Part shown: positions 25,395 through 37,897 of the stretch, one piece after another | Numbering within the stretch: the first letter of the stretch is position 1 | How the letters are laid out: every line of letters begins with the position of its first letter | Assembly (NCBI RefSeq): GCF_017654505.1 | Contig: NC_054537.1 | Span: 61,374,145-61,438,144 of the forward strand | Reading direction: 5' to 3' | Length of the DNA: 64,000 nt | DNA from: Polyodon spathula | Taxonomy: Eukaryota > Chordata > Actinopteri > Acipenseriformes > Polyodontidae | The notes under the pieces: generated by a model | The model's database searches: none | Told to the model about the DNA's origin: nothing | The model's input: only the letters and a program-made list of their open reading frames with translations | Program-made: the position numbers and the translations under genes

Positions 25395-28300
25395 CTGGAG
25401 AGAAAAAGGCCCATTATTCCCGGTAAAGAAAGTAAGATTAAAGAAAGCACACATTACTGGCACACGAAAGGGAAAACTTCAGGTTATAAAACTGGCCATG
25501 TACTGTATTCTTTACAGGTGTAAAAGTGTGTTACCTAATTAGCAAACCAGCTTTTTGACAAGTTCTTTTTCATTATTCTTAGTTGGTTTATTTTCACACT
25601 TTGACTTGAGAGCTCATTTATCCTACCACAACACCCATTCACTCACTTCCTGTGCAACAGATTTTAGGACCCCATCTGAGCCTCTTGCTTAATTTAAGGT
25701 GCACATTTTAGAATTTATTCACGGTGGTCGCGGGTGTCATAGATTCTGTGTCTTTTGCTAGTGTCCGCGATTTTTGCTCATGTCAGTAAATTGTGTTCCA
25801 TCTGTATGTGATTTTATTGGAAATTGTTTACCTTATTAACTTTAAATTTTGCATTTAAAAAAAAAAAAGTGTATTGTTTATTAATTAGAATAAATAATTA
25901 CATATTTGAATTAGCTCCAACACCATACTTTGCTCAGGAGCCGTTGCAGCCCTTGATACTGGCAAAAATGAGTACATTTTCTCTCAACATAATGTTCTTA
26001 GGGAAAACCGGTGTTCCATTAAGCCAACAAACCTCTCAACATACAACATGCTGTACCACAATAAAATGTGAAAAGAAAAATACAAAAAACAATGAACTTG
26101 TACCACAACAGATGAAATCGGTGAGCACAGAGACTTTGTTTTTGAACTTTTCATTTACACAAAGAGAGATAGTCTTCTTTTATAATTACATTTTTGCTGT
26201 CCTTTTTTTTGGAGAAGAAAAAAAAGTTCTGAATCAAACTAAGCTCTTCGATTAAATACTTCTTGAAAGTTATGTTAACAGTTAATAAATTCAGTGTGTG
26301 TGTGCGTGTGTGTGTATGTGTACTATACCAACTGCTAGCATTTACTACAGGACATACATTGAACAATTTTCTTTTCTTAATTTAAATTATTGTTCCACTT
26401 ATTTACTTGTTGTACGGTTGCACTTAATTTAATCTACATGTCTCTTGTCTGCCCCACACCCTCTTTGTGTGATCCTCGTGTGTGCATTTCAGGCCCCCAA
26501 AGCTTGTTATGATTGTCTTGTCCTTCTTTGCTGAACCTGTGTGCACCAGGCACCACAATATACTTTTATTAAAGACAGTTCTTTTTTTTTAAATCTCAGT
26601 GACTTTATTCTCCCTCTGTCATTTTCTCCATGATTTTGAACATATTTACCATGACTGCTCTGTGATTTACGCCCAAATTTTCTGTGACAAACTCCTAGCC
26701 CTACTAAATATGTTCCCTCACTGCAGCAATGGTTCAGGATAACTCAGGGTCAGCGACTGTCCTCCACTGCATAAAGTTTAGCCAAGCCAATTGCATAGTT
26801 ACATCCAGGACCTCTATAGTAGATGTCAGCTGGCTACTTTTCCCTGGAAGACAAAGGCTAGCCCTGCAGGTGTCCACTTGAGCTCATCGGCCACCTGGCC
26901 AGTACAGTCTACTGTAGCAGGGTGAGGAGAAGCAGTCTATGATGATTTTGTCACCCTAAATTGCATGAGCACCAGAGCCAATGTTTTGTCTTTACTAGGT
27001 GAGCAACCCTTTCACACTGACTGTCTGTGCTGCACATAGAATTGCTCAGGTATAGTGTTGTGACTGGATAAATGAACTGCATCTGAGTTTAAGTGGGGAA
27101 AAAGTAAGGAGAATGAATAGGTAGAAGACTTGTGAGAAAGCTGTTAAGCATTGGTGTGTAATAAAATTATTTTCACTGATAACCACCAAAGGATATGTTG
27201 TTTTTTAATACCAATATCCCCCCCCTCCTTCCCCCCAAGTGGCCACGCATCTGGAAAAGCTTTATGAAAATGTTTGTAATTCTGTATAGTAATTGCAGTA
27301 ATGTCCTCCAGCTCTAAATTTGGTATTAATTGTATATAATATGACATTTATTAAAAAAAAAAAAATCTAATTTTTGTGCACTGATTTCTGGTTGTTTTGA
27401 ATCCCTTAGCAACAATTTCTAAAGTTAAATCTACCTTACAACTAGCTTTATTTATTTATTTATTTTACCCTTTGGTGATAATACATCAGAAGTCATTTTT
27501 GTTGGCACCATCCAGTCTGAGGCTGAAAATGTGTTTATTTTGCAAGAGAAGGGTGATGTATTATCGTTTTAATGTTCAAACTGAATCCAAAAAGCAGTGC
27601 CTGATTTTAGGCATTACCTTGATAGTTGACCTTGTCTGTACTGTACTTACGCCTTGGGTTCTTACCTTCCTGCTGCAGTCAACTACAGTACCAGACAGTA
27701 ATGCCCTCTTATCAGGGTTCAATTGCTTAATTATACAGGTTTGTATTAAGTTTGGGTTAAATCAATGTCACTACACAGTATACGTTTCCTTCAAAGTACA
27801 TTACAAAAACCCACATTTACACTTATCCCTTTAGAATAGAATTAATCAGTGCTTGCTCCCCCTCCCTGTGGTGAAGAGATAGCCAACACTGTATAAAGTT
27901 TATTTAGTGCCCGAGCGCAACATAAGCATAGGAAGAGGTTCAAGTAAAATTTGAAGTGCTGAGAGCTCTCTCCCCAGAAGGCTGTATATCCTTCAAGGAA
28001 TCCACAAAGAATACAGAGTTCTGCAACACAGCAAGACATTGGAGTACAGGAGGGGACAAAGTGTACGCTGCCAGAGACAATCAAGAGATTCTGTTTTACA
28101 CAAACCTAATGCTGTTTTGTTCTACTCCTTTGTAATATGTTTGTGGAGTCGTACATTCTACAACCCTGTCCAAACACTCGATACATTATTATCTGTTTAC
28201 AGAGATGTCTCAAACCGTTTGCTGAGCATTTAACAGTAACATCCTGAATAGAGTCATTGAATGTATTTCAAGAGGGTCTGAAGAGCATTCAGTGAACCGT

Positions 28301-28799
28301 ATGTTTGAATGGTTCAGTTGTTATAAATGTACTCACTCACACCCCCTGTGTGAATGCATGCACGCATCCATCAAAACCTCAGTGCACAACATAAATATAA
28401 TCTTGAAATTGCTGACACTAATCGAAAGATATAAAGAGGGCCCATCCCTGTCTGAATCATGGGTCATATTCATAAAGCAAGAGCACCCTGATAAATGCAT
28501 AACTATGGTATAAAACACTCATAAAATAAACTTTTATGAAAAGTTTCAACTAGAAGTCTTTCTCAATGTCTTGCATAGTACTGAACCCCTTACAAGAGAC
28601 TCTGAAAATAACCAGTGTGTTACCACTACCAGTACTGAATTGGATCACATATTGCAAAGTGGTGCTATATTGCATTAAAATAGGATGTGTATGTAATATA
28701 TTTCATCCGGTGCTGTCGTACTACTCTATGGCTATAATTACATGTTTAGCAGCATAACTACATGGTTGAAGACATATTTACATGGTTTAGGCTGGATTG

Positions 28800-28877
<78 letters not shown>

Positions 28878-28988
28878 GCGATATATGGCTAAATTAAGAG
28901 GAATAAATCAGAGTAGAATCAATGAATGCAACAATAAAGTGCTAATCATATCTAAATGTGGACTTGAGAATACCAAAAGCACTTTTAC
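25395..28988 (-). other. itga9 intron
   Basis: 3.6 kb. A (GT)-rich run lies near 26295-26320 and a (TA)n array at 28800-28875. The open frames at 25824-26255 and 27397-27834 are low-complexity AT-rich reading with no recognisable domain, so I do not call them genes. Confidence 0.8.
28800..28875. repeat. (TA)n microsatellite
   Basis: About 37 AT units about 110 bp from an itga9 exon, on the intron side after the donor. Confidence 0.95.
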
Positions 28989-29097
28989 CTGGAAGGTGTA
29001 GTTGAGAGGCTGGAAGAAACACTCCATGTCCTCCATCTGAACGAATCTGGCGGCATTCATTGAGTCTCCATACATAAAGGAGGCAGGTGAAACCACC
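28989..29097 (-). CDS. itga9: itga9 exon: calf-domain, MYGDS..NAARFVQ
   Basis: The first base completes a glycine codon split with the upstream exon, then 36 codons run from VVSPASFMYG to LNYTFQ, ending in phase 0. NYT is an N-glycosylation sequon. ECFFQPLN matches the alpha-9 ECHFQP segment. Acceptor CTTTCTCAG, donor GTAAAA. Confidence 0.94.
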
Positions 29098-29479
29098 CTG
29101 AGAAAGACAGGGAATATTACCACATGTACCACCATAGTGTGTTTTATAGCTAAGGGAGAAAAAAGAATTGACCTGATTGTTAAAGTTCTACAAAGTATAA
29201 CACAATTCAAAGGCTCCTTTAACGGTACACTGTTGTTTCTTATTAGCAGTGTTTAAAACAAAAAGGAAGAGCTTTGGCTCCTGTTTGTAGTAAAAACAGT
29301 TTCTGAACCCACACATATCCTAGTGATAAAAGGACTGTCTTGTGGATGTTGCCTGGACATGATCAACAAACGACAGCCAGGAGTGTGGCAGAATCCAAGT
29401 GATTTTTTAAACTAGAAAGGAAGGGGGGAGAAATCAACAAAAAAACAGAAGGAAAACCACATCAAAACAAGGACAACAC

Positions 29480-30332
29480 CTCGGGTAAGACAACCATTAA
29501 ATGTATTTATCTAAACGCTAGAAGTATCAGAAACAAAATTTTACAACTTGAAGCTACTGCACTAACAAGTAACTATGATGTGATAGGTGTTACAGAAACT
29601 TGGTTGTCTGATAGTGATGGGGACGAATATAATATTTGTGGGTATACACTGTATAGGAAAGACAGGCAGGACAGAAGAGGAGGAGGGGTAGTGCTATACA
29701 TAAGAAACAGTCTTGAAGACCAGGTGTTAAACCTGGACAAAGAAAACAAAGCCGAATCAATATGGGTCAGAATAATGGACAAAAATTCAAAGGGCATAAT
29801 AATAGCAGCATGCTATAGACCGCCAGATTCAGATGGTGAGCAAAATAATCTGTTATACAATGACAATAGAAATGCGTGTAGTAAAGGAGAAGCTATACTA
29901 ATGGGGGATTTCAACTTCCCCCATATAAAATAGGAAAACCCGGTGGGGAGCAAGATGGATGAAATTGAAATGGAGGAAATGACAAATGACTGCTTCCTAA
30001 CACAATTTGTCAAGGCACCGACTAGAGGGGAGGCATGCCTTGATTTAGTCTTTTCAAATAACGAAGACAGAATAACTAAAACAGAGGTTAGAGAACCACT
30101 AGCAAACTCAGACCACAACATGGCCACATTTGAAGTGCTTTTTAAAAACCCCAAAGTAATGACTAAAGCTAAGGTTTACAATTTTAGAAAAGCAAGCTAT
30201 GAAAGTATGAAACAGAGACTAACAGAAGTAGACTGGAGTAAAATAGAGAAAACATCCACAGAAAAAGGATGGCTGTTCTTCAAAAATGTAGTACTAGAGG
30301 CACAAAACAATTACAGTCCTAAAGTAGACTAA
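29480..30332 (+). pseudogene. CR1-like ORF2, endonuclease part (broken)
   Basis: AP-endonuclease-like motifs in order: IKCIYLNARSIRNK, VIGVTETWLSD, GGGVVLYI, CYRPPDSD, LMGDFNFPHI, then SDHNMATFEV with the conserved S-D-H. An in-frame TAG just after PHIK (ending 29933) breaks it, and the frame resumes as ENPVGSKM. A further stop follows at 30330-30332. The domain would nick target DNA for priming in a live element. The linker 30333-30876 has frame changes. Confidence 0.87.
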
Positions 30333-30876
30333 TCTAAATGTAAAACTAAATTGCCAAAATGGTTTAATAGATCAATTTAAAAAAATATTCAGCGAAAAAA
30401 GGCACTTTACAGAGGGTTAAAAAGGGACCAAAAAGAAAGTAAACAGAAAGAGTTCACAGAACTGCAAACGCAAGTCAAAAATGAAGTTAGAAAGGCCAAG
30501 ACAGAAATAGAAATGAACATTGCTAAGGGGGCTAAAACCAATTCCAAAATGTTTTTCCAATATTACAACAAGAGAACATTCAAAGAGGAGGTTAAATGTC
30601 TAAGAGATACAAATGGCAAAATCATAGATGAAGAAAAAAAATAGCAAATATATGAAATGATTACTTTTCACAAGTTTGTACAAAGGAGGATACGGACAAC
30701 ATGCCCCACATGTCAACCTGTTTTAAATAACGTTAGCATAACCGAGGCAGAAGAGTTAAAGTCTAGGAGCTCTAAAATAAACAAATCCCCTGGGCTGAAT
30801 GAGATCCTCCCAATAGTACTCAAAGAAATGAAAGAAGTTATTTACAAACCGCTAACCAAGATCATGCAACAATCTC

Positions 30877-32232
30877 TTGACACGGGTTGTACCAACAGTC
30901 TGGAAAATTGCAAACGTAATACTGATCCACAAAAAGAGAAACAAAACTGAACCAGGTAACTACGGACCAGTAAGCCTGACTTCTATTATATGCAAACTTT
31001 TGGAAACTATAATAAGATCCAAAATGGAAAATTACCTATATGGTAACAGTTTCCTGGGAGACAGTCAACATGGTTTTAGGAAAGGGAGATGGTGTCTAAC
31101 TAACCGGCTTGATTTTTTTGAGGATGTGACATCGATAATGGATAATTGCAAAGCATATGACATGGTTTATTTAGATTTCCAGAAAGCTTTTGACAAAGTC
31201 CTGCATAAAAGATTAATTCTCAAACTGAACGCAGTTGGGATTCAAGGAAACACATGTACATGGATTAGGGAGTGGTTAACATGTAGAAAACAAAAAGTAC
31301 TTATTAGAGGAGAAACCTCAGAATGGAGTGTGTTAACCAGTGGAGTACCACAGGGACCAGTATTAGGTCCTCTGCTGTTCCTAATCTACATTAATGACTT
31401 ACATTCTGGTATAGTAAGCAAACTTGTTAAATTTGCAGTTGACACAAAAATAAGAGGAGTGGCAAACACTGTTGCAGCAGCAAAGGTCATTCAAAATGAT
31501 CTAGACAAGATTCAGAACTGGGCAGACACATGGAAAATGACATTTAATAAAGAAAAGTGTAAGGTACTGCACGCAGGAAATAAAAATGTGCATTATAAAT
31601 ATCATATGGGAGACACTGAAATTGGAGAAGGAATCTATCAAAAAGACCTAGGAGTTTTTGTAGACTCAGAAATGTCTTCATCTAGACAATGTGGGGAAGC
31701 TATAAAAAAGGCCAACAAGATGCTCGGATACATTGTGAAAAGTGTTGAATTTAAATCAAGGGAAGTAATGTTAAAACTGTACAATGCATCAGTAAGACCT
31801 CATCTTGAATATTGTGTTCAGTTCTGGTCACCTCGCTATAAAAAAGATATTGCTGCTCTAGAAAGTGTGCAGAAGAGCGACCAGAATTATTCCAGGTTTA
31901 AAAGGAATTTATATGCAGACAGGCTAAAAGAATTGAATCTGTTCAGTCTTGAACAAAGAAGACTACACGGCGACCTAATTCAAGCATTCAAAATTCTAAA
32001 AGTTATTGACAATGTCGACCCAAGGGACTTTTTCGACCTGAAAAAAGAAACAAGGACCAGGGGTCACAAATGGAGATTAGACAAAGGGGAATTCAGAACA
32101 GAAAATAGGAGGCACTTTTTTACATAAAGAATTGTGAGGGTCTGGAATCAACTCCCCCGTAATGTTGTTGAAGCTGACACCTTGGGATCCAAGAAGCTGC
32201 TTGATGAGATTCTGGGATCAATAAGCAACTAA
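30877..32232 (+). pseudogene. CR1-like ORF2, reverse transcriptase part (dead catalytic site)
   Basis: Open for 416 codons (30877-32127). RT blocks are visible: NYGPVSLTSIICKLLE, QHGFRKGR, YLDFQKAFDKVLH, TSGVPQGPVLGPLLF, then KFAVDTK where active copies have F-A-D-D, so one catalytic aspartate is replaced by valine. C-terminal words KDLGVFVDSEMSSS and RPHLEYCVQFWSPR follow. The frame stops at TAA (32125-32127) where the sister copy at 63960 has CAG, and homology continues to the natural TAA near 32230. Two small indels around 31870-31915 shift and then restore the frame. Confidence 0.9.
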
Positions 32233-33271
32233 CAACCAAACGTGCAAGATGGGCCGAATGGCCTCCTCTCATTTGTAAACTTTCTTATGTTCTTATTTTC
32301 TTAAATGCTGAACAATATCAGACAGCCAAGATGACCTGCCAGTTAGATAAATTGCCTTATCCATATATGAATACCCTCATCTACAGAACCTACTGGATTG
32401 ATCAATGTAATAGGAGACTCTTATTTCTGCAGCTTCTGAGGGTTACTGGTTATGGGTTAGATTTCACTTCCTTGATTTCACTTCCTTTCAGGAAAATAGC
32501 ATTGCCTTACTAAAACAGGACAAACTAAGTAGCACACTGTTGCACCAGTTTAATCTCAAAATTTAAAATAGGACTTGCACCGCTTGTATAGAGCAATGGA
32601 ATGTGCAACAAAGTACCTCAAAGCTTGTTTTTTTTTTCAAAAAATATCATCTTAGAATAATTAAAGGTCAAGGTCTGTTTGCAGTGGCTAAAACAGATTA
32701 CCCTACCACCCAGATAAAAGGACATTAACAGGAATATGGCAACTCTGTACAGTTTTGAACATTTCTAAATTGATAAGCTACTTTGCAAACTGAAACTTAT
32801 CTCTTGCTTTTGCACTTTCAAGGATAATGGTAATGAATTGATGACCGTCCCCCCTCTAGGAACTCTGCCCGCATTGATACAGAGCTTGGATGCTATATAC
32901 CATTAAGGGCAGACCTCAAACACACTCCAGACACCCGTAGCTCTATTCAGAATACCAGTGCTCATCCCTAACTGCAAAAACTGGCCTCTAGTACACTTTA
33001 TCTACATTTTTGTACTATTTTATTTTTCACCTGTTTAATAGCCTAGTATGTGTGTTCTGCATGAAACTCTCAATAAATCATTAGTTGCTATGCCAACGGG
33101 TTCCGACAAGATTCCTTGGGACTGGGGAAGTAAGGCGAGAAAGCACACACTGCTTCACCTATGGGCTTCAGTGCACAGTTCATCAGCCTTCAGGGTTATT
33201 TTCAGAGGCAGTGTTAATATGGCAAATAACAATAAAAGCCTTGAGAATCATACAAAACACCTATACAGGTA

Positions 33272-33544
33272 TGTGACAAAGTGCCCTCCCCTGTGTATAT
33301 TATCTGTTATATGTTGCGTGTGGTGTGTTAAATGTTGGTGTATAGTCATTGGTACACGGGATATAAACGGGTCTGTGTAACACAAGTGTTTAAAATGTAT
33401 ATTTGTATTTAGGCATGAGGATTGCACAGCACAGCAAGTAAAATGTAATAATATGCAAGCACTGGGAATTGCACTTTATTAATTCACGTGCAGTTGTACC
33501 GAGACTCCAATTGAATGATTGATTAGCAATCAAGTCTTGGTACA
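33272..33544 (+). mobile_element. LTR family A fragment, 3' truncated
   Basis: Begins TGTGACAAAGTGCCC and follows the solo LTR at 19297 closely through GTCATTGGTACACGGGATAT and GTACCGAGACTCCAA to GTCTTGGTACA. It then stops where the other copy continues to its TATA-like region. It lacks promoter and poly-A signal. Confidence 0.85.
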
Positions 33545-34216
33545 AAGACTTCAGATGTTCAGATTTTTTTGCATGTTTCCTTCTCTTTGATACAGCAGAT
33601 TATAAAAATAGCTGCAAAACATGTGACTGAACTCGGTTTATGAATACAACCCTATGTGTCCCCAAACAATTTTTCACTCTACAATATTTAAGAGTAGAAA
33701 CATTAAACACAAAATCAGATACATATCTAAAGAACATTGTAAATGGACAAAACTTTGATCTGCGTCACAAGAGATTAGATGCAGTTTATAACCAAAGTCC
33801 TATGGGGATCCTACATGCTTTTCATCAAAGTTAAAGAGGAACATTTGCACATAATGAAGTATGAGTTTGCACTGGAAGAAATGTAAGATTTCAATCTTTG
33901 GGTCAGAAACAGACCAGGGAGTGCATTTTCTAACTCAGTAAAACAGCCTGAACCATTTTTTCTGGATTTCAATTCCACAAATTAAAAAAAAAATATACAT
34001 TAAACACTCAAACGACTTACTGATGGCAGGTTTTCTGGCATCAGAAGTAAGAAAGAAAATTAAATAAACTAAAAATAAATTCTAAATTGGACAAGAGTAT
34101 AAACGGGAAAAGGCAAAACAACATTTGTAAATTGAAATTGGGACCACAATATGAATAGCTGCTTCTTTCAGAGTCAACATGTGTCTAAAGAAATGAATGA
34201 CCTGTGCTCTACATAC

Positions 34217-34306
34217 CCTGTGATTGTTGTGTCCACTTCATGGATCAGAGGGATAGACAGGTGAAGGGTGTTGTCTGATAATGTGCTCTCGTGTTCTGGG
34301 TTGGCA
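34217..34306 (-). CDS. itga9: itga9 exon: calf-domain, PLIHEVDTTITG
   Basis: One base completes a serine codon, then 29 codons run from ANPEHESTLS to DTTIT, and two bases (GG) begin the next glycine. PLIHEVDT-TITG is conserved in alpha-9. The first ten residues are variable. Acceptor ACTGCTTCTAG, donor GTATGT. Confidence 0.93.
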
Positions 34307-34950
34307 CTAGAAGCAGTAAATAAATAAATACATAAATAAATAAATAAGCACACAAATATTACATAGTTAAATCAAAACAACATCTGTTTCTGTCTACTGA
34401 AATAAATCTATAAAACGCATACAGAAAATCATTACTCACTGAACTTGACTTTTGTAGGTTAGCATTTTTAACCCGACTTACAAATATAATAGTTTTTATC
34501 TACTGGTATTTTATTTGCTTATTTTTATAATTTTGTGATTGATCATTCTTATTAATTTCCTGTCTTCTTCAATTGTTTTTTATTGTTATTATTTAATTCT
34601 TCTTCTTCTTCTTGATATTGCATATGTTTTTCTGTTTTAGCCAACAAGTAAAGCACTTTCAGATGCTGTGGTATAAAAAGTGCTATGGAAATAAAAATAC
34701 ACTGAAAATTGAAATACATTGAAACTGAAATTGAATTCTTAAGAAAAAAAATTAAGAAGATATTTAAGATCTTCCTAAGATCCTTCTTAAGAGCAATTTT
34801 CTAAATTTTCTTACAGTTTTCTAAATGTTCTTCTTACAGGAAGAACTTCTTAAATGTTAAGAGGAAAAGATGATCAGATGTAGCGGTAGGGCCTAGTTAA
34901 CTGGTAAACACCATTTAAACTATACAGATTTATTAAGATTATTTTTAAGC

Positions 34951-34996
<46 letters not shown>

Positions 34997-34998
34997 TA
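34951..34998. repeat. (TTA)n microsatellite
   Basis: About 15 ATT units, interrupted once, with a second shorter run following. Confidence 0.95.
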
Positions 34999-35466
34999 TT
35001 ATTATTATTAACACATAGACCCATCTAATGTTACCACAAGACTAAAAAAATTAAACAAAAGAAAAAACTATCTTTATGCAAATCAATAACAATGTGTATA
35101 AATTAATACTATTGACACATTTATTTGGTAATTTCAGACCCCGCAATTTAGCTCAATCCTTGAAATGTGTTTCGCCTTTTTCAGCACAACCACAAAATAA
35201 GTCATAATACGATAAATACATTAAAACAACATTGCACGAGCCTGAAGCGGTTTCATTAAACATGCTTTTGACTTGGTAATTTAAATTTTGTTGTAAAAAG
35301 TAATCGCGGCCTATGTCCACAGGACAGCAGCCAGTTCTATTATATAACTCATGTTTTCTGGAGCTTCAGCAATCTACTTGGGAATTGTGCTTAGTGCGAC
35401 GATTTCCGAAAATGAACATGTGACCAGATCACATTCTTAAAAGAGTTTAAACAGTTGTAGATTCAA

Positions 35467-35552
35467 ATAGGTTTGCAGCCAAGGTCATTGTGTAAATGTG
35501 AGTAATCTTCTGCTTGAAAACCACATGCTTTTAATATCAGTAACCTGAAGTG
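35467..35552 (+). repeat. Dispersed repeat, copy 1 (pair with 40471-40540)
   Basis: TTTAATATCAGTAACCTGAA and a more diverged upstream part (GCAGCCAAGGTCATTG) recur as TTTAATATCAGTAACCTGAA and GCAGCTGAGGTCACTG at 40471-40540. The block abuts the itga9 donor at 35560. Confidence 0.75.
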
Positions 35553-35560
35553 CTCTTTAC

Positions 35561-35640
35561 CTTTGTGTGCTGACAAGGAATTGCAGGTTCTCCTCATCTC
35601 CGGATAGATGACTGGTGTCAAAAATAACTCCTAGGTGGTA
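35561..35640 (-). CDS. itga9: itga9 exon: calf-domain, FDTSHLSGDEE
   Basis: Twenty-six codons plus two bases, YHLGVIFDTS to LVSTQ. The FDTSHLSG-EE segment is an alpha-9 signature. Acceptor TTGTTTCAG, donor GTAAAG. The 80-nt length leaves phase 2, which the next exon's single leading T restores. Confidence 0.94.
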
Positions 35641-35845
35641 CTGAAACAATAAAACAAAGATTTAGATGGGAAACTGAATTCGATATGGCATTTTAGTGAC
35701 TAACTTTCAGTAACATTGTCAGTACTGCTACTGTAGCAGGCATACATCATGAAAGACAGGCCAAACACCTGTATACCTTGGTGTTGAAGAAAATCTCCTC
35801 CATTTATGTTGTGTTATAACTTTTCCATGGTAACTTATTTTAGTA

Positions 35846-36150
35846 CAGTCAGCGCCGCCTAATTGGGATACTGATAATCGTGATTTCTGCTTAAATGGGA
35901 TACAACTCTGGGAGACGGTTCTTCCCAATGCTCTTTATGCCATTTAATTGGGACATCACTTCGTTTAATTGGGATTTTCAAATGATGAACGGATATTGCT
36001 TTTCAGAGCATGCCAGGTTCGCGTAGCACAGGGCAGTGAGTACGTGATTACACTGTGACTTGCATAAACCATATTGAATTCTGGAAGAGCTGGAGTCTCT
36101 TGCGGTATTTTTACTTCTCCAGAGGAGCCTCGATTAAGCGGCGCTGACTG
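35846..36150. mobile_element. pogo/Tigger-like MITE
   Basis: 305 bp. The left end CAGTCAGCGCCGCCTAATTG is mirrored by CGATTAAGCGGCGCTGACTG at the right, preceded by TA and followed by TG (diverged TA target). The CAGT start, TA target and repeated TTAATTGGGA words fit pogo/Tigger-derived non-autonomous elements. No coding capacity. Confidence 0.75.
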
Positions 36151-37146
36151 TGTCAGCCCAAGGTACGAAAATTGAAATAAACAATTATGGAATTTATGTC
36201 ACCATTTCAGAAGAACTTAACTTCTTACTATGAATGTGTGTGTTTTTTTAGCAACGCACGCGCCACTCTAAACTTGTTCATGAGATTCTGTTGAACTGGG
36301 TACAAGAATGACACAAGTTATCAGATGAGGCAGCCTGTGTTTGAATTTCTCAAATGATCTTGTGCTTGGGAATAATGGGGATACTGTGTCTATGCTGGCA
36401 GCCATAGGGAAATGCAAACAAACACACAATCTGAGAAGCCTGGAAACAAAGAATGGCTTCTTGAAAAAAAGTATAATGAAAATTAGCCCTGGGGTCAAGA
36501 TAATCTTTGGTAAATAAGTTACAATCCCCTCTGCCCTCTCCCTACCCACCGCCAGTGTCTCAAGGGACAAGCATACAGCTGGATCACATTAATAAAGAAC
36601 GTACGACAAAAATGTGAACCATGTGTTACAGCTGTGATGCTGACTGTGTAGGAATCACTTTCACCACTTCATAAATACAGTTGTTGTCTAAAGTTTATAT
36701 ACCCCAATGGAAATTTATTATTTCTAGAATTCTAGGAAAAATCTTTTGTTGCAAAAGTTTTGCTTTTGTGGATGAGGAAAAAAAAATTACAAGAAATAAA
36801 TGTCTACAATTATTTATTTCAGCAATATTATTTTGTAATGCTAATTCAAAAATATTCATACCCTTTGATGCTGTGATAGTAATGTCTACAAGGTGTTAGA
36901 AATTTCAATATGATAATGCAGAGCGTAATTCCAGAAAAGCCTAGAAAATGCTGAATTGCAGGCGAACATTCGTAGAGAGTATAAAAGGGTTAAGTCCGGG
37001 ACAGACAGGGGAAGCACTGCACCGCTGCACATTTTCACGCAGCAGTACCACTAGTCTGCACCCGGACACAAAGGAGTGGTGTGCACACGCGGTAAGGTAG
37101 TTGTCAGAGCCACACCGTAGGCTATGTACTCTAATATAAATTTACA

Positions 37147-37397
37147 TATATGGCCAAAAGTTTTGCATCACCTAGTAGAATATTAGGATACAGACATAAT
37201 AAAAAAAAAACCCTATATGAACATAATTTTGATATTTTATTTAACATGATGCAATCTAAGAAACTACAAAATGGCACCTCAAAAGTCTACCGGAAAGTAC
37301 AATAGTAGTACAGTATTTACTAATTTATTTATGTAATTTCAATATATCAACATAACATTAGTAATTCTATAGGGCGTGATGTCCCCCCCGCCATATA
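37147..37397. mobile_element. Tc1-related MITE nested in a Tc1-like element
   Basis: Left end TATGGCCAAAAGTTTTGCAT is mirrored imperfectly by GTGATGTCCCCCCCGCCATA on the right. The internal CATGATGCAATCTAAGAAAC and AAAGTCTACCGGAA words recur in the MITE at 39884, so they are one family. Length about 250 bp. Confidence 0.65.
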
Positions 37398-37897
37398 ATC
37401 TACTAAATAAGAACACTGGTTTGTTTTTCAACATTGTTTTTCTGTCATCTATATGCAGGTGTATGAAATGAGCGATCTGAGCTTAGCAAAGAAACATACA
37501 ATACGTTGCTAACAGCAACTAGCTTACTACTAAAGTGTTAGAAAATATATCCTTTTACAGCCAGTCATTTAGTAAAAATAGAAGTGAGCTACAGAAATAA
37601 TAAAAAGGAAGGATGCTTATCAGGGGCGATGTGTACAATACTAACTTGCCTGTCCTTGTATGAAATATGAGAGGTATCAAACACTTCAGGGTGCTTGGAC
37701 ACCTCCATAGACAACAGTTTCATTCATGATTTTTCCTGACAAGCACGTGTTGTCAGCACTTGGTTGTGATTGGTTAATACATCGACGGTACCACGCGGCA
37801 GCCAGAAAAAAACGCTCTGGATTCGATTTGAGCGTTGGAACTAGCAGTATCGTCCCACGCTGATCTAGATGACTGCTGTCATTACCAATAAGTCAAT

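Larger units (their letters stand above)
29390..32305 (+). mobile_element. CR1/L3-like non-LTR retrotransposon, near full ORF2, inactive
   Basis: Endonuclease and reverse-transcriptase domains occur in order on the plus strand, then a 3' end with GGGCCGAATGGCCTCCTCTC and TTTCTTATGTTCTTATTTTC. The short octamer-like tail instead of poly-A is typical of CR1-group LINEs. The 5' boundary is approximate. The element is antisense to itga9. A second, younger-looking fragment of the same family is at 63590. Confidence 0.88.
29098..34216 (-). other. itga9 intron containing a CR1-like LINE
   Basis: 5.1 kb, of which about 2.9 kb is one LINE in antisense to the gene, plus an LTR family A fragment at 33272-33544. 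The rest (32306-33271, 33545-34216) is unremarkable AT-rich sequence. Confidence 0.85.
34307..35560 (-). other. itga9 intron
   Basis: 1.25 kb, with a (TTA)n run at 34951-34998 and a 75-bp block at 35467-35550 that recurs near 40471. Nothing else recognised. Confidence 0.85.

Noticed and set aside
25824..26255. 143-codon plus-strand frame, and the 145-codon frame at 27397
   Set aside because: AT-rich composition, no domain, no splice or promoter context, wrong strand for itga9.
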